Shown here in pieces: positions 27,315 through 35,966 of a DNA stretch of 50,818 bases. The DNA comes from Variovorax soli NBRC 106424 (GTDB lineage: Bacteria; Pseudomonadota; Gammaproteobacteria; Burkholderiales; Burkholderiaceae_C): assembly GCF_001591385.1 (NCBI RefSeq), contig NZ_BCUU01000030.1, forward strand, positions 1-50,818, in the 5' to 3' direction. The notes under the pieces are model-generated. The model had not been told where the DNA came from, made no database searches, and saw nothing but the letters and a program-made list of their open reading frames with translations. Made by a program: the position numbers and the translations under genes. Each line of letters begins with the position of its first letter. Positions within the stretch are counted from its first letter, which is position 1.

Positions 27315-28442
27315 CTAGAGCGCGCGCTGGATCAGCAGTTTCTGGATATCGGAAGTGCCTTCGTAGATCTGGCACACCCGCACGTCGCGGTAGATGCGCT
27401 CCAGCGGGAAGTCGTTCACATAGCCATAGCCGCCCAGCGTCTGGATGGCGGCGCTGCACACGCGCTCGGCCATCTCGCTGGCAAAGAGCTTGGCCATGGC
27501 CGCTTCCTTCAGGCAGGGCAGGCCGGCATCGCGCAGCGACGCGGCATGCCAGATGAGCTGGCGCGCCGCCTCGATCTGCGTGGCGCATTCGGCCAGCCGG
27601 AAGCCCACCGCCTGCTGGTCGAAGATGCTGCCGCCGAAGGCCTGTCGCTCCTTGGCGTACTGCACCGCGAACTCGAAGGCGCTGCGCGCCATGCCCACGC
27701 TCTGCGCGGCAATGCCGATGCGCCCGCCCTCCAGCGCGCCCAGGGCGATCTTGTAGCCTTCGCCCTCCTGGCCGATGAGGTTCTCGTGCGGAATGCGGCA
27801 CGCGTCGAAGTTGATCTGCGCCGTGTCGCTGCTGTGCTGGCCCAGCTTGTCTTCCAGGCGCGCCACGGTGTAGCCGGGCGCGTCGGTGGGCACCAGGAAG
27901 GCGCTCATGCCGCGCTTGCCGGCCGCCTTGTCGGTCACGGCGATGACGATGGCCACCTGGCCGTTCTTGCCGCTGGTGATGAACTGCTTCACGCCGTCGA
28001 TCACGTAGCCATCCGCATCCTTGCGCGCCGTGGTGCGCAGGCTCGAGGCATCGCTGCCGGCCTGCGGCTCGGTCAGGCAGAAGGCGCCCAGCATCCGGCC
28101 CTGCGCCAGCGGCTGCAGCCATTGCTTCTTCTGCTGCGCATTGCCGTAGCGCATGAGGATGGCGTTGACGGGGCAGTTGGTCACGCTGATGGCGGTGCTG
28201 GTGCCGCCGTCGCCGGCGGCAATTTCTTCCAGCACCAGCGCCAGCGTGAGGTAGTCCAGGCCCGCGCCGCCGTCTTCCTCCGGCACGCAGATGCCGTAGG
28301 CGCCGAGCTGCGCGAGGCCCTCGTGCGCGGCCTTTGGAAAGGTGTGCTCGCGGTCCCAGCGCGCGGCATGGGGCCAGAGCTGTTCTTGCGCATAGGCGCG
28401 CACGGCGTCGCGGATGGCTTCCTGGTCGGGGGTCAGCAGCAT
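27315..28442 (-). CDS. Acyl-CoA dehydrogenase
   Basis: A 375-residue FAD-dependent acyl-CoA dehydrogenase that introduces the alpha-beta double bond and feeds ETF. Catalytic base Glu361 is in the C-terminal YEGTSDIQKLL motif, as in short/medium-chain and short/branched-chain enzymes, unlike the isovaleryl-CoA dehydrogenase in the same window. FCLTEPQAGSDASS and KQFITSGKNG mark the flavin domain. Start at 28442 (MLLTPDQEAIRD) fits the family length; a longer frame is rejected. It lies in a run with a PPOX flavoprotein and a thiolase, so it probably acts on short or branched acyl-CoA. Confidence 0.93.
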   Translation of the reverse strand: MLLTPDQEAIRDAVRAYAQEQLWPHAARWDREHTFPKAAHEGLAQLGAYGICVPEEDGGAGLDYLTLALVLEEIAAGDGGTSTAISVTNCPVNAILMRYGNAQQKKQWLQPLAQGRMLGAFCLTEPQAGSDASSLRTTARKDADGYVIDGVKQFITSGKNGQVAIVIAVTDKAAGKRGMSAFLVPTDAPGYTVARLEDKLGQHSSDTAQINFDACRIPHENLIGQEGEGYKIALGALEGGRIGIAAQSVGMARSAFEFAVQYAKERQAFGGSIFDQQAVGFRLAECATQIEAARQLIWHAASLRDAGLPCLKEAAMAKLFASEMAERVCSAAIQTLGGYGYVNDFPLERIYRDVRVCQIYEGTSDIQKLLIQRAL

Positions 28443-28474
28443 GGCTTGTCGTCTCTCTTCGTTGTGGGTGCCGT

Positions 28475-29110
28475 TCAGCCGGCCGGCGTTTGCTCGGCGC
28501 GCAGCTGGGCGTGGTAGCGCTCGAGCATCTGCTCCTGGGTTTCGGCGATGGTGAGGACGCCGGCGCCGATCTGGTCGCGCATCATCTCGCCCATCGACGG
28601 CATGTCGCGCGGCTTCCAGGTGTCCGGATGCCACAGCCTGGAGCGCATGAAGGCCTTGGCGCAGTGCAGGTACGCCTCGCGCACCGACACCTCGATCACC
28701 ACCCTGGGCCGGAGCCTTTCCCTGGCGAAGACATCGCAGAAGGCCGGCTCGTCGCGCAGGCGCGCGGTGCCGTTGACGCGCAGCGTCTCGTCGATGCCCG
28801 GCACCATGAACAGCAGCGACACGCGCGGGTCGGCCAGCAGGTTCTGCAGCGAGTCGAGCCGGTTGTTGCCGCCCGCATCGGGCAAGAGCAGCGTGGCGCC
28901 GCCGTCCGTCACCTTGACGAAGCCCGGCTCGCCGCCGCGCGGCGTGGCGTCGAGCAGGGCGCCGCCCTGGCCGGCCGTGGCCAGCACGCAGAACGGCGAG
29001 CGCTCGATGAAGCGCTGCCCATGCGCCTCCAGGCGCGGCAGCTGCTTGAGCATGGAGCGCTGTCCGGGCTCGCCGTACAGCGCACGCAGTTGGTCGATGT
29101 TCTCGATCAC
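28475..29110 (-). CDS. Pyridoxamine 5'-phosphate oxidase-family FMN flavoprotein
   Basis: A 211-residue split-barrel flavoprotein (MSMEG_1061-like PPOX group). Seen: FIERSPFCVLATAGQGG, DATPRGGEPGFVKV, DSLQNLLADPRVSLLFMVPGIDETLRVNGTA and the helical C-terminus HPDTWKPRDMPSMGEMM, typical of this subfamily. GTG at 29110, 13 bases after the thiolase stop, gives the family N-terminus; an ATG at 29215 would lie inside the thiolase gene. Reaction unknown. Confidence 0.85.
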   Translation of the reverse strand: MIENIDQLRALYGEPGQRSMLKQLPRLEAHGQRFIERSPFCVLATAGQGGALLDATPRGGEPGFVKVTDGGATLLLPDAGGNNRLDSLQNLLADPRVSLLFMVPGIDETLRVNGTARLRDEPAFCDVFARERLRPRVVIEVSVREAYLHCAKAFMRSRLWHPDTWKPRDMPSMGEMMRDQIGAGVLTIAETQEQMLERYHAQLRAEQTPAG

Positions 29111-29123
29111 GTCGCGGCGCGCC

Positions 29124-30308
29124 TCAGACCAGCTCGATGGCCACGGCCGTGCCTTCGCCGCCGCCGATGCACAGCGTGGCCACGCCGCGCTTCTTGCCAC
29201 GCGCCTGCAGCGCATGGATCAGCGTGACCATGATGCGCGCGCCGCTGGCGCCGATGGGGTGGCCCAGCGCGCAGGCGCCGCCGTGCACGTTGACGATGTC
29301 GTGCGACACGCCCAGTTCCTTCATCAGCGCCATCGGCACCACCGCGAAGGCCTCGTTCACTTCCCACAGGTCCACGTCGCGCGTGTTCCAGCCCGTCTTG
29401 GCGAAGAGCTTCTGCACGGCGCCCACCGGTGCGGTGGAGAACCACTCCGGCTGCTGCGCATGCGTGGCATGGCCGACCAGGCGGGCGATGGGCGTGGCGC
29501 CCAGCTTCTTCGCGGTGCTCTCGGTCATCATCACCAGCGCCGCGGCGCCGTCGTTGATGGACGAGCTGGAGGCGGCGGTGATGGTGCCGCCCTCCTTCTT
29601 GAAGGCCGGCTTGAGCGTGGGGATCTTGTCCAGCTTGACCTTGCCCGGCCCTTCGTCGACCGAGATGACGGTGTCGCCGGCGCGGCCCTTGACGGTGACG
29701 GGCGCGATCTCGGCCTTGAAGAGGCCGTCCTGGGTGGCGTGCTGCGCGCGCTGCACGCTGGCGATGGCGAAGGCGTCCTGCTCCTCGCGGGTGAACTTGT
29801 ACTTGGCGGCGCAGTCCTCGCCGAAGGTGCCCATGCTGCGGCCGGGCTGGTAGGCGTCTTCCAGGCCGTCCAGCATCATGTGGTCGAAGATGCGGTCGTG
29901 GCCCATGCGGTAGCCGCCGCGGCCCTTGAGCATGAGGTAGGGCGCGTTGGTCATGCTCTCCATGCCGCCGGCCACCATCACCTCATGCGTGCCGGCCAGC
30001 AGCAGGTCATGCGCCAGCATGGCGGCCTTCATGGCCGAGCCGCACATCTTGGACAGCGTGACGGCCCCCGCGCTGTCGGGCAGGCCGCCCTTGTAGGCCG
30101 CCTGGCGCGCCGGCGCCTGGCCCTGGCCGGCCATCAGGCAGTTGCCGAACAGCACCTCGCCCACCGAATCGGGCTGGATGCCGGCACGCTCGACCGCGGC
30201 CTGGATGGCGGCACCACCCAGGTCGTGCGCGGCCAGCGAAGAAAAGTCGCCCTGGAAGCTGCCCATGGGGGTGCGGGCTGCACCGACGATGACGATGGAT
30301 TCGGACAT
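29124..30308 (-). CDS. Acetyl-CoA acetyltransferase (thiolase)
   Basis: A 394-residue thiolase II-type enzyme that condenses two acetyl-CoA or cleaves acetoacetyl-CoA. Nucleophile Cys89 in SKMCGSAMKA, His350 in GGACALGHPIGASGAR and second cysteine Cys380 in LCIGGGEGTA are all present. Length and motifs fit biosynthetic/acetoacetyl thiolases. It would handle acetoacetyl-CoA formed from leucine or fatty acid breakdown, in line with the acyl-CoA dehydrogenase downstream. Confidence 0.94.
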   Translation of the reverse strand: MSESIVIVGAARTPMGSFQGDFSSLAAHDLGGAAIQAAVERAGIQPDSVGEVLFGNCLMAGQGQAPARQAAYKGGLPDSAGAVTLSKMCGSAMKAAMLAHDLLLAGTHEVMVAGGMESMTNAPYLMLKGRGGYRMGHDRIFDHMMLDGLEDAYQPGRSMGTFGEDCAAKYKFTREEQDAFAIASVQRAQHATQDGLFKAEIAPVTVKGRAGDTVISVDEGPGKVKLDKIPTLKPAFKKEGGTITAASSSSINDGAAALVMMTESTAKKLGATPIARLVGHATHAQQPEWFSTAPVGAVQKLFAKTGWNTRDVDLWEVNEAFAVVPMALMKELGVSHDIVNVHGGACALGHPIGASGARIMVTLIHALQARGKKRGVATLCIGGGEGTAVAIELV

Positions 30309-30357
30309 GCGGATCTCCTTGCGATGAATGAAACGGATGGATGAATGAAGGGTGGGG

Positions 30358-32193
30358 TCAGAAATACGGTGCGGGGCTGCCTTCGTGCTTGAAGCGCTGC
30401 GCCTCGTCGTACGGGAAAACGTCGAACATGTGGCCGGCCTTGATGCGCTCCTTGTGGCTTTGCCAGAAGGCCGCGTCCAGCAGGTCGGCGTGGTGGGCCA
30501 TGAAGGCCTCGCGCACCTTGTCGTTGCCGAGAAGGAAGGGCGCGAAGGTCTCGGGGAACACGTCCTTGGGGCCCACCGGGTACCACACCTCGCCGCTCAT
30601 CTCGTCCTCCTCGTTGCGCGGCGCGGGCACCTTGCGGAAGTTGCAGTCGGTGAGGTATTCGATCTCGTCGTAGTCGTAGAACACCACCTTGCCGCCGCGC
30701 GTGACGCCGAAGTTCTTCCACAGCATGTCGCCGGGGAAGATGTTGGCCGCGACCATGTCCTTGATGGCATTGCCGTACTCGACCACCGCGCGCTCGAGCT
30801 GCTGCTGCGCGTGCTGCACCTGCGCCGGGCTCTGCGCGCTCTCGATCTGGTCGAAGCTCTCCTGCAGGAAGATGTTCAGCGGGATCATGCGCCGCTCGAT
30901 GTAGACGTGCTTGAGCACCAGCTCCATCTCACCGTTGCCGTCGCGGTCTCCGATGCTCAGCTGGCTGGGCGCGAACTTCTCGATCTCCTCGACCAGGTCG
31001 GGCTCGAAACGGTCCAGCGGAAAGCCTACCTCGCTGTACTCCAGCGTGTCGGCCATGCGGCCCACCCGGTCGTGCTGCTTCACCAGCATGTACTTGCCCT
31101 TGATCTGCTCGCGCGTGGTGTCCTTGGGCGGCGGGTAGAAGTCCTTGATGAGCTTGAACACGAAGGGGAACGACGGCAGGTCGAACACCAGCATCACCAT
31201 GCCCTTGATGCCCGGCGCGATGCGGAACTTGTCGCTGGAGTAGTTCAGGTGCGAGAGGAAGTCGCGGTAGAAAAGCGTCTTGCCCTGCTTGGCCAGGCCC
31301 AGCGCGTTGTAGATCTCGGCGCGCGGCTTGCGCGGCATGAGCGAGCGCAGGAACTGCACGTAGGCCGAGGGCACCTCCATGTCGACCATGAAGTAGGCCC
31401 GCGCGAAGCTGAACAGCATCTGCAGGTCGTCCTCGCCGAACAGCACCGCGTCCACGTAGAAGCGGCCCGCGCCGTCGTGCAGGATGGGCAGCGAGAACGG
31501 CAGCTCGACGAAGCCGTTGATCACCTTGCCCACCACGTACGCGCCCTTGTTGCGGTAGAACAGCCCCGAAAGCACCTGCAGCTGGAAGTTGGCCCGCAGC
31601 TTGACCTGGTGGAAGCGCCCGAGAATGGCCTGCGCCACGCGGCGCGCATCGCGCTGCAGGCCGGCCCACCGGCCCAGCAGGTCGAAGTCCTCCAGGATGC
31701 GCACGACGACGCTTTCCAGCGCGGCCTCCGGCGCGTCCTGCGACGGGTAGTAGGCCCGGTAGGTGGGCGCGTCGCGCGGCTCGATGTACTCGGTGCTGAT
31801 GGCCGGGCGCACGAAGATGAAGTCGTTCTGGAAGTAGGTCCGGTGCAGGATCTTGGTGGTGACCGAGTTGAAGAAGGTCTCGGCCAGCTCCGGCTGGTGG
31901 TGGTTCACCAGCAGGCCGATGAAGTGCAGCTTGACCTGGTGCCACACCTCCATGGGCTGCTCGCCGGCCTTGAATTCCTTTTCGAGCCGCGCCACGGCTT
32001 CCTGCACGCGCAGGTCGTAGAACTCGATGCGCTCGCGCTGCGCGCGCTGCTGGCCGTGCCAGTCGGCGGTCTCGAATCGGTGCTTGGCGCGCGCGGACTC
32101 GGCACGGAACAACCGGTAGTGCCGGTTGAAGCCGTCCGCCATGGCCTTGGCAATGCCATAGGCCAGCGGCGAGTCCAGGCGCTGAGGAAACAT
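30358..32193 (-). CDS. aceK: Isocitrate dehydrogenase kinase/phosphatase
   Basis: Bifunctional enzyme that phosphorylates isocitrate dehydrogenase to switch flux to the glyoxylate shunt, and reverses it. 611 residues, close to the family length of 570-610. Seen: [20 protein letters not shown], the ATP-binding [26 protein letters not shown] region in the middle, [22 protein letters not shown] and the kinase active site [21 protein letters not shown]. It is not next to aceA or aceB but in a run with carbonic anhydrase and acyl-CoA genes, which ties its expression to acetyl-CoA-producing catabolism. Confidence 0.97.
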   Translation of the reverse strand: MFPQRLDSPLAYGIAKAMADGFNRHYRLFRAESARAKHRFETADWHGQQRAQRERIEFYDLRVQEAVARLEKEFKAGEQPMEVWHQVKLHFIGLLVNHHQPELAETFFNSVTTKILHRTYFQNDFIFVRPAISTEYIEPRDAPTYRAYYPSQDAPEAALESVVVRILEDFDLLGRWAGLQRDARRVAQAILGRFHQVKLRANFQLQVLSGLFYRNKGAYVVGKVINGFVELPFSLPILHDGAGRFYVDAVLFGEDDLQMLFSFARAYFMVDMEVPSAYVQFLRSLMPRKPRAEIYNALGLAKQGKTLFYRDFLSHLNYSSDKFRIAPGIKGMVMLVFDLPSFPFVFKLIKDFYPPPKDTTREQIKGKYMLVKQHDRVGRMADTLEYSEVGFPLDRFEPDLVEEIEKFAPSQLSIGDRDGNGEMELVLKHVYIERRMIPLNIFLQESFDQIESAQSPAQVQHAQQQLERAVVEYGNAIKDMVAANIFPGDMLWKNFGVTRGGKVVFYDYDEIEYLTDCNFRKVPAPRNEEDEMSGEVWYPVGPKDVFPETFAPFLLGNDKVREAFMAHHADLLDAAFWQSHKERIKAGHMFDVFPYDEAQRFKHEGSPAPYF

Positions 32194-32226
32194 CCCGCTT
32201 GCTCTCCCGGCGCGGCCCTTTCTGCC

Positions 32227-32892
32227 TCAGGCCTTGGCGGTCCACTTGGCCCGGATGCGCTCGACCGCGGCCTGGTGCACGGATTCGAGCGACTCGGTGC
32301 TGCGCACCGTCATGCCCAGGTCGTTGAGCAGGCCGTCGTGCACGCCGAAGGACCAGCCGTGGATGCGCACGTTCTGGCCGCGGCTCCAGGCGTCGGTCAT
32401 CACCGTGCTGACGCAGACATTGACCACCTGCTCGACCACGTTGAGCTCGCACAGCGCATCGACCCGCTTGTCTTCCGCCACTTCGTCGAGCAGGGCGCGA
32501 TGGCGGTCGCGCACGTCCTGGATGTGGCGGATCCAGTTGTCGGCCAGCCCCACGCGGATGTTGTTGAGTGCCGCCTTGACGCCGGCGCAGCCGTAGTGGC
32601 CCACCACCATGATGTGCTCGACCTTCAGCAGGTCGACCGCGAACTGGATGGTGGACAGTGCGTTCAGGTCCGAATGCACCACCACGTTCGCCACGTTGCG
32701 GTGCACGAACACCTCGCCCGGCTCCAGGCCGGTGATCTGGTTGGCGGGCACGCGGCTGTCGGAGCAGCCGATCCACATGTACTTGGGCGTCTGCTGCTTG
32801 ACCAGGCTGGTGAAGAAGCCGGGCCGGTCGCGCTCGATCTGCGCGGCCCAGGCGCGGTTGTGGGCGAAGAGGTCGTTGAGGCTGTTTGGCAT
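32227..32892 (-). CDS. can: Beta-class carbonic anhydrase
   Basis: Interconverts CO2 and bicarbonate in the cytoplasm. 221 residues with all zinc ligands and active-site residues: Cys43 and Asp45 in CSDSRV, His99 and Cys102 in HYGCAG. Bicarbonate is a co-substrate of biotin carboxylases such as the methylcrotonyl-CoA carboxylase of this window, so co-regulation with acyl-CoA catabolism is plausible. It lies between aceK (33 bases) and the MerR regulator gene (36 bases). Confidence 0.95.
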   Translation of the reverse strand: MPNSLNDLFAHNRAWAAQIERDRPGFFTSLVKQQTPKYMWIGCSDSRVPANQITGLEPGEVFVHRNVANVVVHSDLNALSTIQFAVDLLKVEHIMVVGHYGCAGVKAALNNIRVGLADNWIRHIQDVRDRHRALLDEVAEDKRVDALCELNVVEQVVNVCVSTVMTDAWSRGQNVRIHGWSFGVHDGLLNDLGMTVRSTESLESVHQAAVERIRAKWTAKA

Positions 32893-32928
32893 GGTGTGGT
32901 TCCCGGTTTGTTGTTTGGGGGTGATCTG

Positions 32929-33330
32929 TCAAGCGGCGCTGCGTCGGGCCCGCGACAGCGAGGCGCGGGCCTTGCGTTCCTGCTCGCGCACGTCGTCGAG
33001 GTTGGCCTGCACTTCGGTGAGCTGCGCCTCGAGCTGGCGTCGGTGCTCGCCCAGCACGCTCAGGAATTTCTCGAGCTGGGGCACCGTGTCGCGCGGGCTG
33101 TCGTACACGTCGAGGATGTCCTTGGCCTCGACCAGGCTCAGACCCAGGCGCTTGGCCCGCAGCGTGAGCAGCAGGCGCGCACGGTCGCGGCTGCTGTAGA
33201 CCCGCACGCGGCCGCCGGGGCCGGCCCGCTCGGGCGAAAGCAGTCCCATGTCCTCGTAGAAGCGGATGGCCCGCGTGGTGAGGTCGAATTCCTGCGCGAG
33301 CTCGCTGATGGTGTAGGTTGGCGCCGACAT
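32929..33330 (-). CDS. liuR: MerR family regulator, LiuR-like
   Basis: A 133-residue MerR regulator: N-terminal winged helix (YTISELAQEFDLTTRAIRFYED, GGRVRVYSSRDRARLLL) and a C-terminal coiled coil (about residues 80-130) without the cysteines of metal sensors. It resembles LiuR, the MerR-type repressor of branched-chain amino acid and acyl-CoA catabolism described by comparative genomics in Proteobacteria. The palindrome 81 bases upstream has the TTTACGTAAACG core of the published LiuR motif, as I recall it. It probably autoregulates and controls the genes on both sides. Confidence 0.85.
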   Translation of the reverse strand: MSAPTYTISELAQEFDLTTRAIRFYEDMGLLSPERAGPGGRVRVYSSRDRARLLLTLRAKRLGLSLVEAKDILDVYDSPRDTVPQLEKFLSVLGEHRRQLEAQLTEVQANLDDVREQERKARASLSRARRSAA

Positions 33331-33391
33331 GTATCCGGATGCGTTTTGACTCTCCGTTGCCAGGGTGACAGCACGAAATCGCGCCTGTCCC

Positions 33392-33397
33392 TACAAT
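33392..33397 (+). promoter_or_regulatory. Candidate -10 element for the metallo-beta-lactamase-fold gene
   Basis: TACAAT, 41 bases before the ATG at 33439. The only -35-like sequence is GTGACA (33365-33370), with a wide 21-base spacer. Transcription would start near 33404, placing the palindrome in the leader. Confidence 0.35.
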
Positions 33398-33411
33398 GGG
33401 CGAAACACAAA

Positions 33412-33431
33412 TGACGTTTACGTAAACGTCA
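33412..33431. promoter_or_regulatory. Perfect 20-bp palindrome, probable LiuR operator
   Basis: TGACGTTTACGTAAACGTCA is fully self-complementary. It lies between the divergent LiuR-like gene and the hydrolase gene and ends 7 bases before the hydrolase ATG, so a bound protein would cover the ribosome-site region of that gene's DNA. No second copy was seen upstream of ivd, the thiolase, or the methylcrotonyl-CoA carboxylase. Confidence 0.8.
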
Positions 33432-33438
33432 ATCGTAC

Positions 33439-34506
33439 ATGAACCTTCTCGAAAGCGAACTCCATTACCCCCTCGGCGACCAGCTTCCGGAGCCCGGAAG
33501 CACGCTGGAGGTGGCGCCCGGCGTGCGCTGGGTGCGCATGGTGCTGCCCTTTGCACTGAACCACATCAACCTGTGGCTGCTGCGTGACGAGATCGACGGC
33601 CGCCAGGGCTGGTCGGTGGTGGACTGCTGCATTTCGCGCGACGAGGCACGCGAGCAATGGGAGCAGATCTTCGCCACCCAGCTGGAAGGCCTGCCCATTT
33701 TGCGCGTGATCGTGACCCACATGCACCCCGACCACATCGGCCTGGCCGACTGGCTGTGCACGCGCTGGAACGCGCCGCTGTGGATCAGCGCCACCGACTA
33801 CAACGTGGCCCGCGTGCTCACGACCGCGGGCGACAACGCCGCCGGCGGGGAGGAAGCCGCCGATTTCTTCGCGGCGCACGGCCTTCTCGATGCGGACTCC
33901 ATCGCCAAGATCCGCGCTCGCACGAGCTACTACTCGAACATGGTCCCCAGCGTGCCCAAGAACTACGTGCGCATGATGGATGGCGACCAGGTGCTCATCG
34001 GCGGGCGCGCATGGCGCTGCATCAGCGGCTACGGCCATGCGCCCGAACACATCTCGCTGTACTGCGAGGAGCTCAACGTGCTGCTGGGCGGCGACATGAT
34101 GCTGCCGCGCATTTCCAGCAACGTGAGCGTGCATGCCGGCGAGCCCGAATCGAACCCGTTGCGCCTGTTCCTGCAGAGCATCAAGCGCTTCAACGAGCTG
34201 CCGGCCGACGTGCTGGGCCTGCCGGCGCACGGCAAGCCCTTCACCGGCGTGCACAAGCGCGTGCGCCAGCTGGAAGACCACCACCGCGACCACCTGGCCG
34301 CCCTGATGGAGGCCTGCAGCCAGCGCGCGCTCACCGCGGCCGAGGCGCTGCCGGTGCTGTTCAAGCGCGCGCTCGACCTGCACCAGATGACTTTTGCCAT
34401 GGGCGAGACGGTGGCGCACCTGCACTACCTGTGGTTCTCGGGCCAGCTGCGGCGCACGCGGGGCGAAGACGGCATCTACCGTTTCGGCCTGCCCGGGCGC
34501 GGATAG
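33439..34506 (+). CDS. Metallo-beta-lactamase-fold hydrolase
   Basis: A 355-residue protein with an N-terminal metallo-beta-lactamase fold: THMHPDH gives His94, His96, Asp98 and His99, and GGDMMLPRIS supplies the bridging Asp of the fold; a C-terminal helical domain (about 270-355) follows. The start is at 33439 (MNLLESELHYPLGD), which fits homologues. There is no recognisable ribosome site, because the operator palindrome occupies that place; a leaderless or weakly initiated message is possible. Substrate unknown; the location opposite LiuR suggests a thioester or lactone hydrolase in acyl-CoA metabolism, which is inference. Confidence 0.88.
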   Translation: MNLLESELHYPLGDQLPEPGSTLEVAPGVRWVRMVLPFALNHINLWLLRDEIDGRQGWSVVDCCISRDEAREQWEQIFATQLEGLPILRVIVTHMHPDHIGLADWLCTRWNAPLWISATDYNVARVLTTAGDNAAGGEEAADFFAAHGLLDADSIAKIRARTSYYSNMVPSVPKNYVRMMDGDQVLIGGRAWRCISGYGHAPEHISLYCEELNVLLGGDMMLPRISSNVSVHAGEPESNPLRLFLQSIKRFNELPADVLGLPAHGKPFTGVHKRVRQLEDHHRDHLAALMEACSQRALTAAEALPVLFKRALDLHQMTFAMGETVAHLHYLWFSGQLRRTRGEDGIYRFGLPGRG

Positions 34507-34520
34507 AGCGCGGCCAGGGC

Positions 34521-35855
34521 GTGAACGAAGCCGCATCGCAAACGCTGGCCCGCCTGCGCAGCGGCGCGCTGGCGGGCGCCACGCGGCTCGACCTGGCGGG
34601 CGGGCTGACCGAGTTCCCGCGCGAGATCCTCGATCTGGCCGAGTCGCTGGAGGTGCTCAACCTCACGGGCAATGCGCTGTCGCAGCTGCCGGCGGACTTC
34701 GGGCGCCTTCGCAAGCTGCGCATCCTGTTCTGCTCCAACAACCGCTTCACCCGGCTGCCCGAGGTGCTGGGCGACTGCCCGCAGCTGGAGATGGTGGGCT
34801 TCAAGAGCAACGCCATCGCGCAGGTCGGCGCCGCCGCCCTGCCGCCGCGCCTGCGCTGGCTGATCCTGACCGACAACCAGATCGCCGAAGTGCCCGCCGA
34901 GCTGGGCCAGCGCCCGCGCCTGCAGAAACTCATGCTGGCCGGCAACCGGCTGTCCGGCCTGCCCGATTCGATGGCGGCCTGCGAGCGCCTGGAGTTGCTG
35001 CGCATCGCCTGCAACCGCTTCGACACCCTGCCCGGCTGGCTGTTCGGCCTGCCCCGGCTTTCGTGGCTGGCGTTCGGCGGCAATCCGCTCGCGCAGGCGA
35101 ACGAGGAGCGCGCGGTGCTTGCGTACCCGGTGCCCGATGTCGACTGGGCCGCCCTGCAACTGCACGAGGTGCTGGGCCAGGGCGCGTCGGGCGTGATCCA
35201 CCGGGCGACATGGAAGAACGGCAGCACGCCAGGCGAAGTGGCCGTGAAGCTCTTCAAGGGCGCCATCACCAGCGACGGCTCGCCCCAGTCGGAGATGGAC
35301 GCCTGCATGGCAGCCGGCGCGCACCCCAGCCTGATCCCGGTGCGCGGCCGCATCGCCGGCCATCCCGAAGGCACGCACGGCCTGGTGCTGGACCTGGTCG
35401 GCCCGGCCTACCGCAACCTGGCGGGGCCGCCCAGCTTCGAGAGCTGCTCGCGCGACGTGTATGCGCCAGGCACCCGCTTCGGCTGGCCCAGCCTGCTGGC
35501 CATTGCGGGCGGCACCGCGTCCGCCCTGGCGCAGCTGCATCGGCGGGGCATGGTCCATGGCGACTTCTATGCCCACAACATCCTGTGGAACGGTGCGCAG
35601 CACGCGCTCCTGGGCGACTTCGGCGCAGCCTCTTTCGTCGAACCCGAGAGCCAGCAGGCCACCGCCCTGCAGCGCATCGAGGCGCGCGCCTTCGGCTGCC
35701 TGCTGGAGGAACTGCTCGAGCGCTGCGAAGGTGCGCCGAGCCCGAGCGAGCGCGACGCGCTGGCGCACCTGCAGGCGCGCTGCTTCGATGCCGACCCGAT
35801 GCGTCGCCCCGCGCTGGACGAGATCGCCGCCGCCCTGGGCGCCCTGGCCCGCTGA
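34521..35855 (+). CDS. Leucine-rich repeat protein fused to a protein kinase domain
   Basis: A 444-residue fusion. Residues about 15-190 carry seven or so leucine-rich repeats (LEVLNLTGNALSQLPADFGRL, LRWLILTDNQIAEVPAELGQ). Residues about 215-440 form a eukaryotic-like kinase: glycine loop LGQGASGVIHRA, Lys243 in EVAVKLFKG, catalytic HGDFYAHN (Asp348, Asn353) and LGDFG (Asp366). Catalytic residues look complete. No signal peptide or membrane span, so cytoplasmic. The start is GTG at 34521, 14 bases after the hydrolase stop, implying one transcript. LRR-kinase proteins of this form are found in Proteobacteria; targets are unknown. Confidence 0.88.
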   Translation: MNEAASQTLARLRSGALAGATRLDLAGGLTEFPREILDLAESLEVLNLTGNALSQLPADFGRLRKLRILFCSNNRFTRLPEVLGDCPQLEMVGFKSNAIAQVGAAALPPRLRWLILTDNQIAEVPAELGQRPRLQKLMLAGNRLSGLPDSMAACERLELLRIACNRFDTLPGWLFGLPRLSWLAFGGNPLAQANEERAVLAYPVPDVDWAALQLHEVLGQGASGVIHRATWKNGSTPGEVAVKLFKGAITSDGSPQSEMDACMAAGAHPSLIPVRGRIAGHPEGTHGLVLDLVGPAYRNLAGPPSFESCSRDVYAPGTRFGWPSLLAIAGGTASALAQLHRRGMVHGDFYAHNILWNGAQHALLGDFGAASFVEPESQQATALQRIEARAFGCLLEELLERCEGAPSPSERDALAHLQARCFDADPMRRPALDEIAAALGALAR

Positions 35856-35966
35856 GCCCACGGGCGGGCCGCTGGAACCTTGGTGACGCCGGCCCGGCGC
35901 GCCCCGGCTTAAGCTCTCGCGGCTGCATCCAAACCCACCTACACGACACGCAGGAGACTCTCGACC

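Noticed and set aside
29110..29215. Upstream ATG (29215) as start of the PPOX flavoprotein
   Set aside because: It would lie inside the thiolase coding sequence and add an Arg/Ala-rich leader without homology; the GTG at 29110, 13 bases after the thiolase stop, gives the family N-terminus.
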